Origin: Chromobacterium alkanivorans
Lineage (GTDB): Bacteria; Pseudomonadota; Gammaproteobacteria; Burkholderiales; Chromobacteriaceae
Direction: 5' to 3'
DNA: 64,000 nucleotides
NCBI RefSeq assembly: GCF_016937655.1
Contig: NZ_JAFHKL010000001.1
Coordinates: 62,001-126,000 of the forward strand
Shown piece by piece: positions 46,968 to 56,349 of the stretch (its first letter is position 1; every line of letters begins with the position of its first letter). Under the pieces are notes generated by a model that had not been told where the DNA came from, ran no database searches, and saw only the letters and a list, made by a program, of their open reading frames with translations. A program made the translations under genes and the position numbers.

Positions 46968-47606
46968 ATGTCCGCAGCCTTCTTCATTACCGGCACCGAC
47001 ACCGAAATCGGCAAGACCCACGTCGCCGTGCAACTAATTCGCCAATGGCAGGCCGAAGGCAAGCGCGTGCTGGCGATGAAGCCGGTGGCCTCAGGCTGCG
47101 AACTGCTGGCCGACGGCAGCTGGTGGAACGACGACGTGGCGCGGCTGACCGCCGCCACCGGCCAGTCCGACCTGGAGCTGATGAACCCCTATCGATTCCT
47201 GCCGGCGGTGTCGCCGCATATCGCCGCGAGCGAGGCCGGCGTGGAAATCCGGCTGGACGTGATCATCGACCATTACCAGCAATTGGCCGCCTGCGCCGAC
47301 GTGGTGGTGGTGGAGGCCGCGGGCGGCTGGCTGGCCCCGCTGTCCGACCGGCTGTTCATGGCCGATATGGCCAAGGCGCTGCAATTGCCGGTGATCCTGG
47401 TGGTGGGCATGCGGCTGGGCTGCATCAACCACGCCTTGCTGACCGCGCGCGCGGTGCTGGACGCCGGCCTGCCGCTGGCCGGTTGGGTGGCCAATCGCGT
47501 GGTGCCGCAGCAACAGGCTTACGAGCAGAATCTGGAGACCCTGCAACGGCACATGCCGGCGCCGCTATTGCTGGAAGTGCCGCATCAGGCCGGCGAATCC
47601 CACTGA
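46968..47606 (+). CDS. bioD: Dethiobiotin synthetase
   Basis: 212 aa from the ATG at 46968 (the open frame begins upstream at 46899 without a ribosome site). P-loop FITGTDTEIGKTHVAVQLI, MKPVASGCEL with the substrate Lys, VVVEAAGGWLAPLSD and AGWVANRVVPQQQ. It closes the ureido ring of biotin from diaminopelargonic acid, CO2 and ATP. No other bio genes flank it here, so it is isolated from the rest of the pathway. Confidence 0.93.
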   Translation: MSAAFFITGTDTEIGKTHVAVQLIRQWQAEGKRVLAMKPVASGCELLADGSWWNDDVARLTAATGQSDLELMNPYRFLPAVSPHIAASEAGVEIRLDVIIDHYQQLAACADVVVVEAAGGWLAPLSDRLFMADMAKALQLPVILVVGMRLGCINHALLTARAVLDAGLPLAGWVANRVVPQQQAYEQNLETLQRHMPAPLLLEVPHQAGESH

Positions 47607-47784
47607 GCCGCGCGCGCGGCGCGGCCTGCGCCTAACTTGCATTCGTAATATTTTATTGCGTTGCCGCAAGACATTTTCTTGTTTTCCTTGACCTTTTTTT
47701 CTAGCATGCCATTAACCGGTCATGAGAATAGATCGGACCCGTCAGCACCATTTCATGTCAGTTGAGGATTTCTAGGGGGGCTCC

Positions 47785-48897
47785 ATGTCCTGTATGCGCG
47801 TCCTTTGCTGTTGGCTGCCGATATCCTGCGCGTCAGCGGCCGAGTTGAATCTGCAAGCCCCCGTTACTCCCATTGCCCGCCAGCAATACGATCTGCACAC
47901 CATGTTGCTGATCATCACCTGTGTGATCTTCGCGTTGGTGTTCCTGGTGATGATGTACGCCATCGTCCGCCACCGCAAAGCCGCCGGCCACCAGGCCAAG
48001 CACTTTCATGAAAACACCACGGTGGAAATCATCTGGACGGTGATTCCGCTGCTGATCCTGATCGGCATGGCCTGGCCGGCCACCAAGGCGGTGTTGTCGC
48101 AGAAGAGCACGCGTGGCGAGGACATGACGGTCAAGGTCACCGGCTACCAATGGAAGTGGCGCTACGACTACCTGGACGACAACTTCGGCTTCATGAGCCA
48201 TTTGTCCACGCCGCGCGAGGCCATCGCCAACGCCGCGGCCAAACCGGTCAACTACCTGCTGGAAGTGGACGAGCCCTTGGTGGTGCCTATCGGCAAGAAA
48301 GTGCGGCTGCTGCTGACCGCCAACGACGTGATCCACTCCTGGTGGGTGCCGCAACTGGGCGTCAAGCAGGACGCGATTCCCGGTTTTCTGCGCGACAGCT
48401 GGTTCCGCATCGACAAGCCCGGCACCTATCGCGGCCAATGCTCCGAGCTGTGCGGCAAGGACCACGGCTACATGCCCATCGTGGTGGAGGCCAAGACGCC
48501 GGACGACTACGCCAAGTGGCTGGAGGCCAAGAAAAAACAGATGGCCGCGGCGGCGGACGACCCCAACAAGGTGTGGACGCTGGCCGACTTGAAGGCCCGC
48601 GGCGAAAAAGTCTACGCCCAGAACTGCGTCGCCTGTCACCAGGCCAACGGCAAAGGCCTGCCCGGCGCCTTCCCGGCGCTGGACGGCTCCAAGATGGTCA
48701 CCGCCGACAAGCCGGCGCACATCCACATCGTGCTGTTCGGCAGCCAGAAGAATCCGGCGATGCAAGCCTGGGGCAAGCAGCTGTCCGATACCGACATCGC
48801 CGCGGTGATCACCTATGAGCGCAACGCCTGGGGCAATCACACCGGCCAACTAGTGCAGCCCAAAGAGGTCAAGGCGGCCCGCGGCGCCACCGGCTGA
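47785..48897 (+). CDS. coxB: Cytochrome c oxidase subunit II with C-terminal cytochrome c domain
   Basis: 370 aa. A short signal sequence, two helices (LHTMLLIITCVIFALVFLVM, IIWTVIPLLILIGMAWPA), a periplasmic cupredoxin with the CuA ligands in HSWWVPQLG and CSELCGKDHGYM, then a cytochrome c domain with the heme site CVACH and distal Met region (NPAMQAWGKQL). The fused cytochrome c marks an A-type caa3-like enzyme. It opens the cox operon; a TTGACC hexamer at 47688-47693 with ATTAAC 17 bp on is a promoter candidate. Confidence 0.93.
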   Translation: MSCMRVLCCWLPISCASAAELNLQAPVTPIARQQYDLHTMLLIITCVIFALVFLVMMYAIVRHRKAAGHQAKHFHENTTVEIIWTVIPLLILIGMAWPATKAVLSQKSTRGEDMTVKVTGYQWKWRYDYLDDNFGFMSHLSTPREAIANAAAKPVNYLLEVDEPLVVPIGKKVRLLLTANDVIHSWWVPQLGVKQDAIPGFLRDSWFRIDKPGTYRGQCSELCGKDHGYMPIVVEAKTPDDYAKWLEAKKKQMAAAADDPNKVWTLADLKARGEKVYAQNCVACHQANGKGLPGAFPALDGSKMVTADKPAHIHIVLFGSQKNPAMQAWGKQLSDTDIAAVITYERNAWGNHTGQLVQPKEVKAARGATG

Positions 48898-48935
48898 GCC
48901 CGGGACCGGCGACGCATCCATGCAAGGAGAGCGAT

Positions 48936-50573
48936 ATGGCAATTGTCGATGACGCCGGCCATGCCGGGCACGCGCCGGGGCACCATGAGCGCCCGCGCGG
49001 CATCATGCGCTGGCTGGCGGCCACCAACCACAAGGACATCGGTTCGATGTATTTGTGGTTCTCCTTCATCATGTTCCTGTCAGGCGGGGTGATGGCGTTG
49101 TGCATCCGCGCCGAGCTGTTCCAGCCCGGCCTGCAGTTCTTCCAGCCGGAGCTGTTCAATCAGTTCACCACCCTGCACGGCCTGATCATGGTGTTCGGCG
49201 CCATCATGCCGGCCTTCACCGGCCTGGCCAACTGGATGCTGCCGCTGATGATAGGCGCGCCGGACATGGCCTTCGCCCGGATGAACAACTGGAGCTTCTG
49301 GCTGCTGCCGCCGGCGGCGCTGCTGCTCTTGCTGTCCTTCATCGTGCCCGGCGGCGCGGCGGCGGCCGGCTGGACGCTGTACGCGCCCTTGTCCACCCAG
49401 ATGGGCATGGGCATGGACATGACCATCTTCGCCATCCACATCATGGGCGTCAGCTCCATCATGGGGTCGATCAACATCATCGTCACCATCCTCAACCTGC
49501 GCGCGCCGGGCATGACCATGATGCGGATGCCCATGTTCGCCTGGGCCTCGCTGATCACCGCCTACCTGATCATCGCGGTGATGCCGGTGCTGGCCGGCGT
49601 GGTCACCATGGTGTTGACCGATCGCCACTTCGGCACTCATTTCTTCAACGCCGCCGGCGGCGGCGACCCCATCCTGTATCAGCACGTGTTCTGGTTCTTC
49701 GGCCACCCCGAGGTCTACATCATGGCGCTGCCGGCCTTCGGCATCGTCAGCCAGGTGATTCCCACCTTCGCCCGCAAGCCGCTGTTCGGCTACGCCTCCA
49801 TGGTCTACGCCACCTCCAGCATCGGCATCCTGTCCTTCATGGTGTGGGCGCACCATATGTTCGCCACCGGCATGCCGGCCACCGCCCAGCTGTTCTTCAT
49901 GTACGCGACCATGCTGATCGCGGTGCCCACCGGGGTCAAAGTGTTCAACTGGGTGGCCACCATGTGGGAGGGCAGCATGAGCTTCGAAACGCCGATGCTG
50001 TTCGCCATCGGCTTCATCCTGCTGTTCACCATCGGCGGCCTGTCCGGCGTCACCCTCAGCGTGGCGGCGGTGGACATCCAGCTGCACGCCAGCTACTACG
50101 TGGTCGCCCATTTCCATTACGTGCTGGTGGCCGGGGCGCTGTTCAGCCTGTTCTCCGCCATCTATTACTGGTTCCCCAAAATGACGGGCAAGATGTACCA
50201 CGAGGGCCTGGGCAAACTGCACTTCTGGTGGTCCTTGCTGTGGTTCAACGTCACCTTCTTTCCCATGCATTTCCTCGGCCTCGCCGGCATGCCGCGGCGG
50301 ATTCCCGACTACGCGCTGCAATTCACCGAGTTCAACCAGCTGGCCAGCATCGGCGCCTTCATGTTCGGCCTGGGGCAGTTGATCTTCCTCTACAACATCC
50401 TGCGTTCGCTGCGCCGCGGCCGGCCCGCGCCGCCGCATCCATGGGAAGGCGCCAACACGTTGGAGTGGGCGATTCCGACGCCGGCGCCTTACCACAGCTT
50501 CGTCGAGGCGCCGCAGCTGGAAGTCATCGAGAACGGCGTGGTGGTGTCCAGCACCGGCGGCAAGCACCACTGA
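48936..50573 (+). CDS. ctaD: Cytochrome c oxidase subunit I
   Basis: 545 aa, twelve helices. Heme/CuB ligand set: HGLIMVFG with the heme a His, WFFGHPEVYIMALPAFG with the Tyr-cross-linked His and D-pathway Glu, VWAHHMFATGM, then TGVKVFNW with the K-pathway Lys and HASYYVVAHFHYVLVAG. All residues fit an A1 proton-pumping oxidase. It follows coxB in the same operon (39 nt). Confidence 0.95.
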   Translation: MAIVDDAGHAGHAPGHHERPRGIMRWLAATNHKDIGSMYLWFSFIMFLSGGVMALCIRAELFQPGLQFFQPELFNQFTTLHGLIMVFGAIMPAFTGLANWMLPLMIGAPDMAFARMNNWSFWLLPPAALLLLLSFIVPGGAAAAGWTLYAPLSTQMGMGMDMTIFAIHIMGVSSIMGSINIIVTILNLRAPGMTMMRMPMFAWASLITAYLIIAVMPVLAGVVTMVLTDRHFGTHFFNAAGGGDPILYQHVFWFFGHPEVYIMALPAFGIVSQVIPTFARKPLFGYASMVYATSSIGILSFMVWAHHMFATGMPATAQLFFMYATMLIAVPTGVKVFNWVATMWEGSMSFETPMLFAIGFILLFTIGGLSGVTLSVAAVDIQLHASYYVVAHFHYVLVAGALFSLFSAIYYWFPKMTGKMYHEGLGKLHFWWSLLWFNVTFFPMHFLGLAGMPRRIPDYALQFTEFNQLASIGAFMFGLGQLIFLYNILRSLRRGRPAPPHPWEGANTLEWAIPTPAPYHSFVEAPQLEVIENGVVVSSTGGKHH

Positions 50574-50583
50574 GGACGACGCG

Positions 50584-51141
50584 ATGGAAGCCGCCGCCAA
50601 GCAGGGACGCAGCAACCGCCAGCTGATGAAGAAGCTGGCGGTGGTGGCCTTGCTGATGTTCGTTTTCGCCTGGGGGCTGATCCCGCTGTACAAGGTGGTG
50701 TGCGAAGTCACCGGCCTCAACGACGTGGTCAAGGCGGACAGCCTGGACGATGCGGCGGCAAGCGGCGGCGCGGCGACGCACGAGGTGGAGATGACCTTCG
50801 ACGCCACCGTGCAGGCCGGCCTGCCGTGGCAGGTGCGTCCCTTGCAGACCCGGCTCAAGGTGAAGCCAGGCCAGTTTGTGCAGGTGGAGTACGAAATCAC
50901 CAACGCCAGCGGTCAGCGGGTGGTGGGGCAGGCGATTCCGCGCTATCTGCCCGCCGCCGCCGGCGAGTACGTCAAGAAACTGGAGTGCTTCTGCTTCCGC
51001 CAGCAGGCCTTCGCGCCGGGCGAAACCAGGCGCTTTCCGGTGGTGTTCGTCGTCGACAAGCGTTTGCCGGCCTCAATAGACAGCATCACGCTGGCCTATA
51101 CCGTGTTTGACGTGCCGGGCAACGCGGGAGCGGGCTCATGA
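50584..51141 (+). CDS. ctaG: Cytochrome c oxidase assembly protein CtaG/Cox11
   Basis: 185 aa with one N-terminal membrane anchor (KLAVVALLMFVFAWGLIPLYK) and a periplasmic Ig-like Cox11 domain. Copper-binding Cys pair and partners in LECFCFRQQAFAPGET. It delivers copper to CuB of subunit I. Only 10 nt after ctaD; its stop overlaps the start of the DUF2970 gene. Confidence 0.93.
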   Translation: MEAAAKQGRSNRQLMKKLAVVALLMFVFAWGLIPLYKVVCEVTGLNDVVKADSLDDAAASGGAATHEVEMTFDATVQAGLPWQVRPLQTRLKVKPGQFVQVEYEITNASGQRVVGQAIPRYLPAAAGEYVKKLECFCFRQQAFAPGETRRFPVVFVVDKRLPASIDSITLAYTVFDVPGNAGAGS

Positions 51142-51314
51142 AAGCGTGGCAAGGAGTGCTGGCGGTGCTGTCCGCCTTTTTCGGCGTGCGCCGCAAGGCG
51201 GACGCGCGCGAAGACAGCAAGCTGTCGCCGCTGCAGCTGATACTGACCGCCTTGTTGTTGGCGGCCACTTTTATCGGGGTGTTGCTATTGGTGGTGAGGC
51301 TGGCCACGTCCTAA
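51138..51314 (+). CDS. DUF2970-family small membrane protein of the cox operon (58 aa)
   Basis: 58 codons from an ATG overlapping the ctaG stop by 4 nt (51138-51141), so it is clearly part of the operon. N-terminal amphipathic segment (MKAWQGVLAVLSAFFGVRRK), a charged linker (KADAREDSKLSP) and a C-terminal helix (LQLILTALLLAATFIGVLLL). It matches the DUF2970 proteins found at this position in betaproteobacterial cox operons (named from memory). Function unknown; likely an assembly or stability peptide for the oxidase. Confidence 0.8.
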   Translation: MKAWQGVLAVLSAFFGVRRKADAREDSKLSPLQLILTALLLAATFIGVLLLVVRLATS

Positions 51315-51335
51315 CCGGGGTGCAGGGAGAATGCA

Positions 51336-52199
51336 ATGACGACAGCGAACGAGCGGGAACAGACGCATTACTTCGTGCCGCAGCCATCGCGCTGGCCGGC
51401 GGTGGGCGCGGTGGCGCTGTTCTGCCTGGGCTTGGGCGCGGCCTTCGCCGTCAACGGCCAGCCCATGGGCAAGCTGTCGCTGGGCGTGGGCGCGCTGATC
51501 CTGATCTATATGTTGTTCGGCTGGTTCGGCGACGTGATCCGCGAAAGCCGGCACGGCGACTACCAGGGCAAGGAGGACATGTCCTTCCGCTGGGGCATGG
51601 GCTGGTTCATCTTCTCCGAGGTGATGTTCTTCGGCGCCTTCTTCGGCGCCTTGTACTGGGTGCGGGTGGTGTCGGTGCCGACGCTGGGCGAGATGGACTA
51701 CAAGATCCTGTACCCGGACTTCGAGCCGTCCTGGCCGCTGCTGACCGGGCCGGGGATCACCAAGCCTTACCAGGCGATGGGCGCCTGGGGCCTGCCGGCG
51801 CTGAACACACTGATCCTGTTGAGCTCCGGCGCGATGGTGACCTGGGCGCATTGGGCGCTGCTGCAAGGCCGGCGCGCGCAATTGAAGCTGGGCCTGCTGC
51901 TGACCGTGTTGCTGGGGACCTTGTTCCTCTGCCTGCAGATGTACGAATACGGCCACGCGATGAGCGAGTTGAACCTGAGTCTGGCCTCCGGCGCTTACGG
52001 CATGACCTTCTTTATGCTGACCGGCTTCCACGGCCTGCACGTGCTGCTGGGCACCATCATTCTGGCGGTGGTGTGGCTGCGGGTGATGCGCGGGCACTTC
52101 GACGGCCAGCACCACTTCGCCTTCGAGGCGGCGGCCTGGTACTGGCACTTCGTCGACGTGGTGTGGCTGCTGCTGTTCGTCTTCGTCTACTGGCTGTGA
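51336..52199 (+). CDS. ctaE: Cytochrome c oxidase subunit III
   Basis: 287 aa, seven helices. FRWGMGWFIFSEVMFFGAFFGA and the conserved ALNTLILLSSGAMVTWAHWA, FMLTGFHGLHVLLGTIILAV and AAAWYWHFVDVVWLLLFVFVYW blocks. It stabilises subunit I and holds lipids. Follows the DUF2970 gene and closes the structural part of the operon. Confidence 0.94.
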   Translation: MTTANEREQTHYFVPQPSRWPAVGAVALFCLGLGAAFAVNGQPMGKLSLGVGALILIYMLFGWFGDVIRESRHGDYQGKEDMSFRWGMGWFIFSEVMFFGAFFGALYWVRVVSVPTLGEMDYKILYPDFEPSWPLLTGPGITKPYQAMGAWGLPALNTLILLSSGAMVTWAHWALLQGRRAQLKLGLLLTVLLGTLFLCLQMYEYGHAMSELNLSLASGAYGMTFFMLTGFHGLHVLLGTIILAVVWLRVMRGHFDGQHHFAFEAAAWYWHFVDVVWLLLFVFVYWL

Positions 52200-52256
52200 G
52201 CCGCGAGGCAGGACCAAAGGCCAGGGGCCGCGCCGGGACGAGGGCGGACGGCTCGG

Positions 52257-52454
52257 CTAAGCTTGATGAGGGCGCCACCAGCCGAACAGCGCGCCCAGCA
52301 GCAGCAGCAGAAACAGGCCGATGGACAGGCCGATGCGCAAAGTGAGGGAGCGAACCAGACGTTGAGAGCCTTGATCGGACTTCAACAGGCCGGTCAGGCC
52401 CCAGAACAGGGCAAGCACGATGCAGGCGAGCAAGAACAGAATGACAAGTTTCAT
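52257..52454 (-). CDS. DUF2909-family twin-helix membrane protein (65 aa)
   Basis: 65 aa from the ATG at 52454 (GGGGGA ribosome site), two helices (VILFLLACIVLALFWGLTGL and LRIGLSIGLFLLLLLGALFG) joined by a short basic loop (KSDQGSQRLVRSLT). It is on the opposite strand between ctaE and the SURF1 gene, a position where betaproteobacteria often carry DUF2909. Likely a small oxidase-associated membrane protein. Confidence 0.78.
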   Translation of the reverse strand: MKLVILFLLACIVLALFWGLTGLLKSDQGSQRLVRSLTLRIGLSIGLFLLLLLGALFGWWRPHQA

Positions 52455-52473
52455 TGCGGAATCCCCCGGTCGA

Positions 52474-53175
52474 TTGGGCCGTCGATCTTCAGTTTTGAAG
52501 TCTAGCGGCAAACGGCTGGTTTGGCTGTGTTTATTGGTCATGGCGGTGCTGCCTTTCTTCCTGGCGGCCTGGCAGTGGCAGCGCGCGCAGGAAAAGGCCG
52601 AGCTGCTGCGTTCGTTGACCAGCGCCATCGGCGTGCCGCCGGTCAGCCTGGTTTACCGCGAGGCCCGTCCGCAGCCGGAGTTCAGCCGGGTGGCGCTGCC
52701 GGGCGCGCATCCGGCCGGGCCGACGCTGCAACTGGAAAACAGCTATCTGGGCGAGGTCAAGGGCCGACGCGTGCTGCAGCCCTGGCGGCTGGAGGACGGC
52801 GCGATGGCCCTGGTAGACCTGGGCTGGCTGGCCGACGGCGTGGCGGCGCCCGCCATCGACCCGAAAACGCTGAGCTTGCGCGGGCACTGGATGCCCTTGC
52901 CGCGCCACTTCGTGCTGCCCGGCGCGGTGGCCGGCGTCGAGGGCCGCGTCGACGCCATCGACATGGCCGCGCTGCGCCAGCGCTACCCCGGCCATTGGCA
53001 TCAGGGCGTGGTGGTGCTGGAGCATTCGCCGGACCCGCTGCGGCATTGGCCGGTGCTGCCGGAATTCATGCCGGAACGCCATTACGCCTATGCGGCGCAA
53101 TGGCTGTTGCTGGGACTGCTGCTGCTGTTGTCCTTGCATTCCTTGAGGAGGCGCTCCCATGAGCCGCGTCGATGA
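52474..53175 (+). CDS. SURF1-family heme a/oxidase assembly protein
   Basis: About 233 aa. SURF1 has an N-terminal helix (LVWLCLLVMAVLPFFLAAWQ) and a C-terminal helix (YAAQWLLLGLLLLLSLHSL) with the domain between; QWQRAQEKAELL and LLEDGAMALVDLGWLADG-like blocks fit. It helps insert heme a into subunit I. The start is uncertain: the frame opens at 52420, but that overlaps the divergent DUF2909 gene, and the TTG at 52474 avoids the overlap. The end overlaps the next gene by 17 nt. Confidence 0.82.
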   Translation: MGRRSSVLKSSGKRLVWLCLLVMAVLPFFLAAWQWQRAQEKAELLRSLTSAIGVPPVSLVYREARPQPEFSRVALPGAHPAGPTLQLENSYLGEVKGRRVLQPWRLEDGAMALVDLGWLADGVAAPAIDPKTLSLRGHWMPLPRHFVLPGAVAGVEGRVDAIDMAALRQRYPGHWHQGVVVLEHSPDPLRHWPVLPEFMPERHYAYAAQWLLLGLLLLLSLHSLRRRSHEPRR

Positions 53176-53701
53176 GCCGTCCCCGCAGGCGCCGTCCCCC
53201 GAGCCGTCGCGCCGCCGCGGCCGGCTCAAACTGCTGCTGATGGCGGCCATTTGTCTGGCGCCGGTGCTCGCCTCGTGGGCGACTTACCGGCTGATGCCGC
53301 CGCAGGGCGGCAAGAGCTACGGCCAACTGCTGCCGACGCGGCCGTTCGCGCTGATCGGCGCGCAGGGATGGCCGCGCGGCAAATGGGTGCTGGCGGCCAG
53401 GATAGAACCAGGCTGCCAGACGCGCTGCCAGCAGCGCTTTTTCGCGATGCGCCAGATTCAGCGCGCCCAGGGCGAGGCCGCCGGACGTTTGACCCGGCTG
53501 GGCTGGCAGGAGGGCGTCGCGCACGAGGAGGTGGACGCCACCCACATCCTGCAGTCCGCGCAGACGGACGTCGACGGCGGGGGTTACTACCTGGTGGACC
53601 CGCTGGGCAACCAGGTGCTGTTTTATCCGGACGCCGCCGACCCCAAGAAGGTGATCCAGGAAATCGGCCGCGTGCTGAAAACCAATAACGGCATCGGTTG
53701 A
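53159..53701 (+). CDS. Membrane-anchored thiol/copper-type protein of the cox cluster, unnamed
   Basis: 180 aa. One N-terminal helix (LKLLLMAAICLAPVLASWAT), then a periplasmic domain with C-Q-T-R-C (ARIEPGCQTRCQQRFFAMRQ), the CxxxC spacing used by SCO copper chaperones. GGGYYLVDPLGNQVLFYPDA is a later block that resembles the thioredoxin/SCO C-terminal strand. I do not recognise a named family. Its place between SURF1 and ctaA, with overlap to SURF1, suggests a role in copper or heme a delivery to the oxidase. Confidence 0.65.
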   Translation: MSRVDEPSPQAPSPEPSRRRGRLKLLLMAAICLAPVLASWATYRLMPPQGGKSYGQLLPTRPFALIGAQGWPRGKWVLAARIEPGCQTRCQQRFFAMRQIQRAQGEAAGRLTRLGWQEGVAHEEVDATHILQSAQTDVDGGGYYLVDPLGNQVLFYPDAADPKKVIQEIGRVLKTNNGIG

Positions 53702-53774
53702 GATCATTGCGCCGCGGCCTCTCCAGGCCCGCGGCATCCGCAGTTTGTTGGCCGCTCGACAAGGGGAGCGCAGC

Positions 53775-54791
53775 ATGAGGCGACTGATCTGGCTGGCATT
53801 CATCCTGGCATGCGTGGTCGTGCCTTTCGGCGCCTATGTGCGCCTGTCCGACGCCGGGCTCGGCTGTCCTGACTGGCCGGGCTGTTACGGCCAGATCTCC
53901 CCGCACCACGCGGCGGAGCGCATTCAGCAGCAATACGTCCAGAGTCCGGACGGGCCGGTCAGCCTGGGCAAGGCCTGGAAGGAAATGAGCCATCGCTACC
54001 TGGCCGGCGCGCTCGGCGCGCTGATCGTCGCCGTCGGCTGGCAGGCCTGGCGTCAGCGGCGGCATCGCCGCGCGGCCGGCGCGTTGCTGGCGGTGGCGGC
54101 GGCCCAGGGCCTGCTGGGCATGTGGACGGTGACCTTGCTGCTCAAGCCGGCCATCGTCACCCTGCATCTGCTGGGCGGCATGTCGGTGCTGCTGCTGCTG
54201 GCCTGGCTGGCGTGGTCGCCGCGGCTGCGGCCGGTGGAGGCGCCGGCGGCGCTGAACTGGCTGGCGCGCGGCCTGGTTCTGGCGGTGGCGCTGCAGGTGG
54301 CGCTGGGCGGCTGGGTGTCCACCAACTACGCCGCCCTGGCCTGTCAGGGCTTTCCCGCCTGCAATGGCGAGTGGTGGCCGCAGATGCGCTTCGAGCACGC
54401 CTTCCATCTGTTCAGAGAACTGGGCGAGGCGCCGGACGGCAGCCCGTTGGCGGTGGGCAATCTGGTGGCGGTGCATTGGCTGCACCGGCTGGGCGCCGCG
54501 CTGGTGACCGTCTTGTGCCTGGCGACGGCGCGCGCCGGCTGGCGACAGCCGGCGCTGCGCGGCCATCTGGCCTGTCTGCTGGCCTTGCTGGGTTGCCAGC
54601 TCGCCTTGGGCGTCGCCAACGTGTTGCTGGCGCTGCCTTTGCCGGCGGCGGTGTCTCACAACGCCGGCGCCGCCGGCCTGCTGCTGGCGTCCAGCTTGCT
54701 GGCGTTGCGCTTGCGCCCGGCGCGAGCCGTTCAAAAGCAGGCGGTCGGGCCGTTGCCCAGTCTTTCGAAAAATCATCGCGAATGGGTTTGA
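53775..54791 (+). CDS. ctaA: Heme A synthase (COX15/CtaA)
   Basis: 338 aa from the ATG at 53775 (GGGGAG ribosome site), eight helices. RLSDAGLGCPDWPGCYGQI is the first extracytoplasmic loop with its Cys pair, HRYLAGALGALIVAVGW and HLLGGMSVLLLLAWLAWS and VHWLHRLGAALVTVL carry the heme His, with CQGFPACNG the second loop. It oxidises the heme O methyl to heme A for subunit I. It precedes ctaB by 26 nt. Confidence 0.92.
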   Translation: MRRLIWLAFILACVVVPFGAYVRLSDAGLGCPDWPGCYGQISPHHAAERIQQQYVQSPDGPVSLGKAWKEMSHRYLAGALGALIVAVGWQAWRQRRHRRAAGALLAVAAAQGLLGMWTVTLLLKPAIVTLHLLGGMSVLLLLAWLAWSPRLRPVEAPAALNWLARGLVLAVALQVALGGWVSTNYAALACQGFPACNGEWWPQMRFEHAFHLFRELGEAPDGSPLAVGNLVAVHWLHRLGAALVTVLCLATARAGWRQPALRGHLACLLALLGCQLALGVANVLLALPLPAAVSHNAGAAGLLLASSLLALRLRPARAVQKQAVGPLPSLSKNHREWV

Positions 54792-54817
54792 GCGCCGCAT
54801 CCTGAGGGGGAAAAAAC

Positions 54818-55717
54818 ATGAACGCAGCGGAGCTTCAGCAGGCGCGCCAGCACGCGGTCGCCTTGATGCAACTGGCCAAGCCCCGGGTGGTGGGGCTGAT
54901 CGTGTTCTGCGCGGTGATAGGCATGTTCCTGGCGGGGCCGGGCTGGCCGGACCCGGCGCGCTTGTTGCCGGCCACCGCCGGCATCGCGCTGGTGGCCGGC
55001 GCGGCGGCGATGATCAACTGTCTGGTGGAGCGCACGGTGGACGCCAATATGCGCCGCACCGCCTGGCGCGCCACCGCGCGCGGCGAGGCCGGCGCGGCCG
55101 AGACCCTGATCATCGCGCTGACCGCCGGCGGCATCGGCATGGCCTTGCTGGCCGGCTTGGTCAACGCGCTGACCGCCTGGCTGACGCTGGCCACCTTCGT
55201 CGGTTACGCCATCGTCTACACCTTGCTGCTCAAGCCCAACACGCCGCAGAACATCGTGATCGGCGGCGCCAGCGGCGCGATGCCGCCGGTGCTGGGCTGG
55301 GCGGCGATGACCGGCGAGGTGCACGCCTTCGCGCTGGTGCTGTTCCTGATCATCTACGCCTGGACGCCGCCGCATTTCTGGGCGCTGGCGCTGTACCGCC
55401 GCGACGATTACGCCCGCGCCGGGCTGCCCATGCTGCCGGTCACCCACGGCCAGCGTTTCACCACCTTGTCCATCTTGCTGTACTCGCTGCTGTTGTCGGC
55501 CATCACTCTGCTGCCGGTGGCGATGGGAGCGGCCGGCTGGCTCTATCTGCTGGCGGCGCTGGCGCTGGACGCTCGGCTGCTCTTCCTTGCCGTGCGCCTG
55601 CATCGCCAGTATGCTGACGCTCTGGCCCGCCGCGCCTTTGCCTGGTCGATCTGGTATCTGACCTGGCTGTTCGCGGCCCTGCTGATAGACCACTACTGGC
55701 TGATACCTGTTTCCTGA
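54818..55717 (+). CDS. ctaB: Heme O synthase (protoheme IX farnesyltransferase)
   Basis: 299 aa, UbiA superfamily, about nine helices. The Asp-rich Mg site is [20 protein letters not shown]; a second block lies in [20 protein letters not shown]. It farnesylates heme B to heme O, the precursor used by CtaA. Its stop shares bases with the next start (TGATG), so SCO is coupled. Confidence 0.93.
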   Translation: MNAAELQQARQHAVALMQLAKPRVVGLIVFCAVIGMFLAGPGWPDPARLLPATAGIALVAGAAAMINCLVERTVDANMRRTAWRATARGEAGAAETLIIALTAGGIGMALLAGLVNALTAWLTLATFVGYAIVYTLLLKPNTPQNIVIGGASGAMPPVLGWAAMTGEVHAFALVLFLIIYAWTPPHFWALALYRRDDYARAGLPMLPVTHGQRFTTLSILLYSLLLSAITLLPVAMGAAGWLYLLAALALDARLLFLAVRLHRQYADALARRAFAWSIWYLTWLFAALLIDHYWLIPVS

Positions 55718-56304
55718 TGCGCAAATTGATAAAACTCGCCGGCTGGCTGTTGCTGCCGCTGTGGCTGGCCGCGTGCTCGCCGAATGAACCCAAGCTGGAT
55801 TTGAAAGGCACCGACGTCGCCGGCGCGTCGATAGGCGGCGATTTCACGCTGACCGACCATCAAGGCCAGCGCCGCAGCCTGTCCCAATACCAGGGCAAGG
55901 TGGTGGCGCTGTTCTTCGGCTACACCCATTGTCCGGACGTTTGCCCGACCACCATGCTGGAATACGCGGCCGCGGTGAAGCAGCTGGGCGACAAGGCCGA
56001 CCAGGTGCAGGTGCTGTTCGTCAGCATCGATCCCGAGCGCGACACGCCGCAGGTGCTGGCCGGCTACGTGCCGCACTTCAACCGCGGCTTCATCGGCCTG
56101 ACCGGCACCGCCGGCGAGGTCGAACAGATCAAGAACCAGTACAAGATCGTCGCCCAGCGCGTGAGCCAGCCGGGCGGCGGCTATAGCGTGGACCACAGCG
56201 CCGGCTCCTATCTGTTGGATAAACAGGGCCGTTTGCGGGTGTTTGAAGCCTATGGGACGCCGTCGGCGAGCTTGGCTCATGATATTGGACAGTTGTTACG
56301 CTAA
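55717..56304 (+). CDS. SCO1/SenC copper chaperone, lipoprotein
   Basis: 195 aa. Lipoprotein signal ending in LAAC (Cys20). Copper ligands in FFGYTHCPDVCPTTMLEY (CxxxC) and His in YSVDHSAGSYLLD. It loads the CuA site of subunit II. Overlaps ctaB by 1 nt. Last gene of the oxidase cluster. Confidence 0.93.
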   Translation: MRKLIKLAGWLLLPLWLAACSPNEPKLDLKGTDVAGASIGGDFTLTDHQGQRRSLSQYQGKVVALFFGYTHCPDVCPTTMLEYAAAVKQLGDKADQVQVLFVSIDPERDTPQVLAGYVPHFNRGFIGLTGTAGEVEQIKNQYKIVAQRVSQPGGGYSVDHSAGSYLLDKQGRLRVFEAYGTPSASLAHDIGQLLR

Positions 56305-56349
56305 ACTTGGCGTATCGGAAACTGACGCAGACATGAAAGTCGGATCAAA

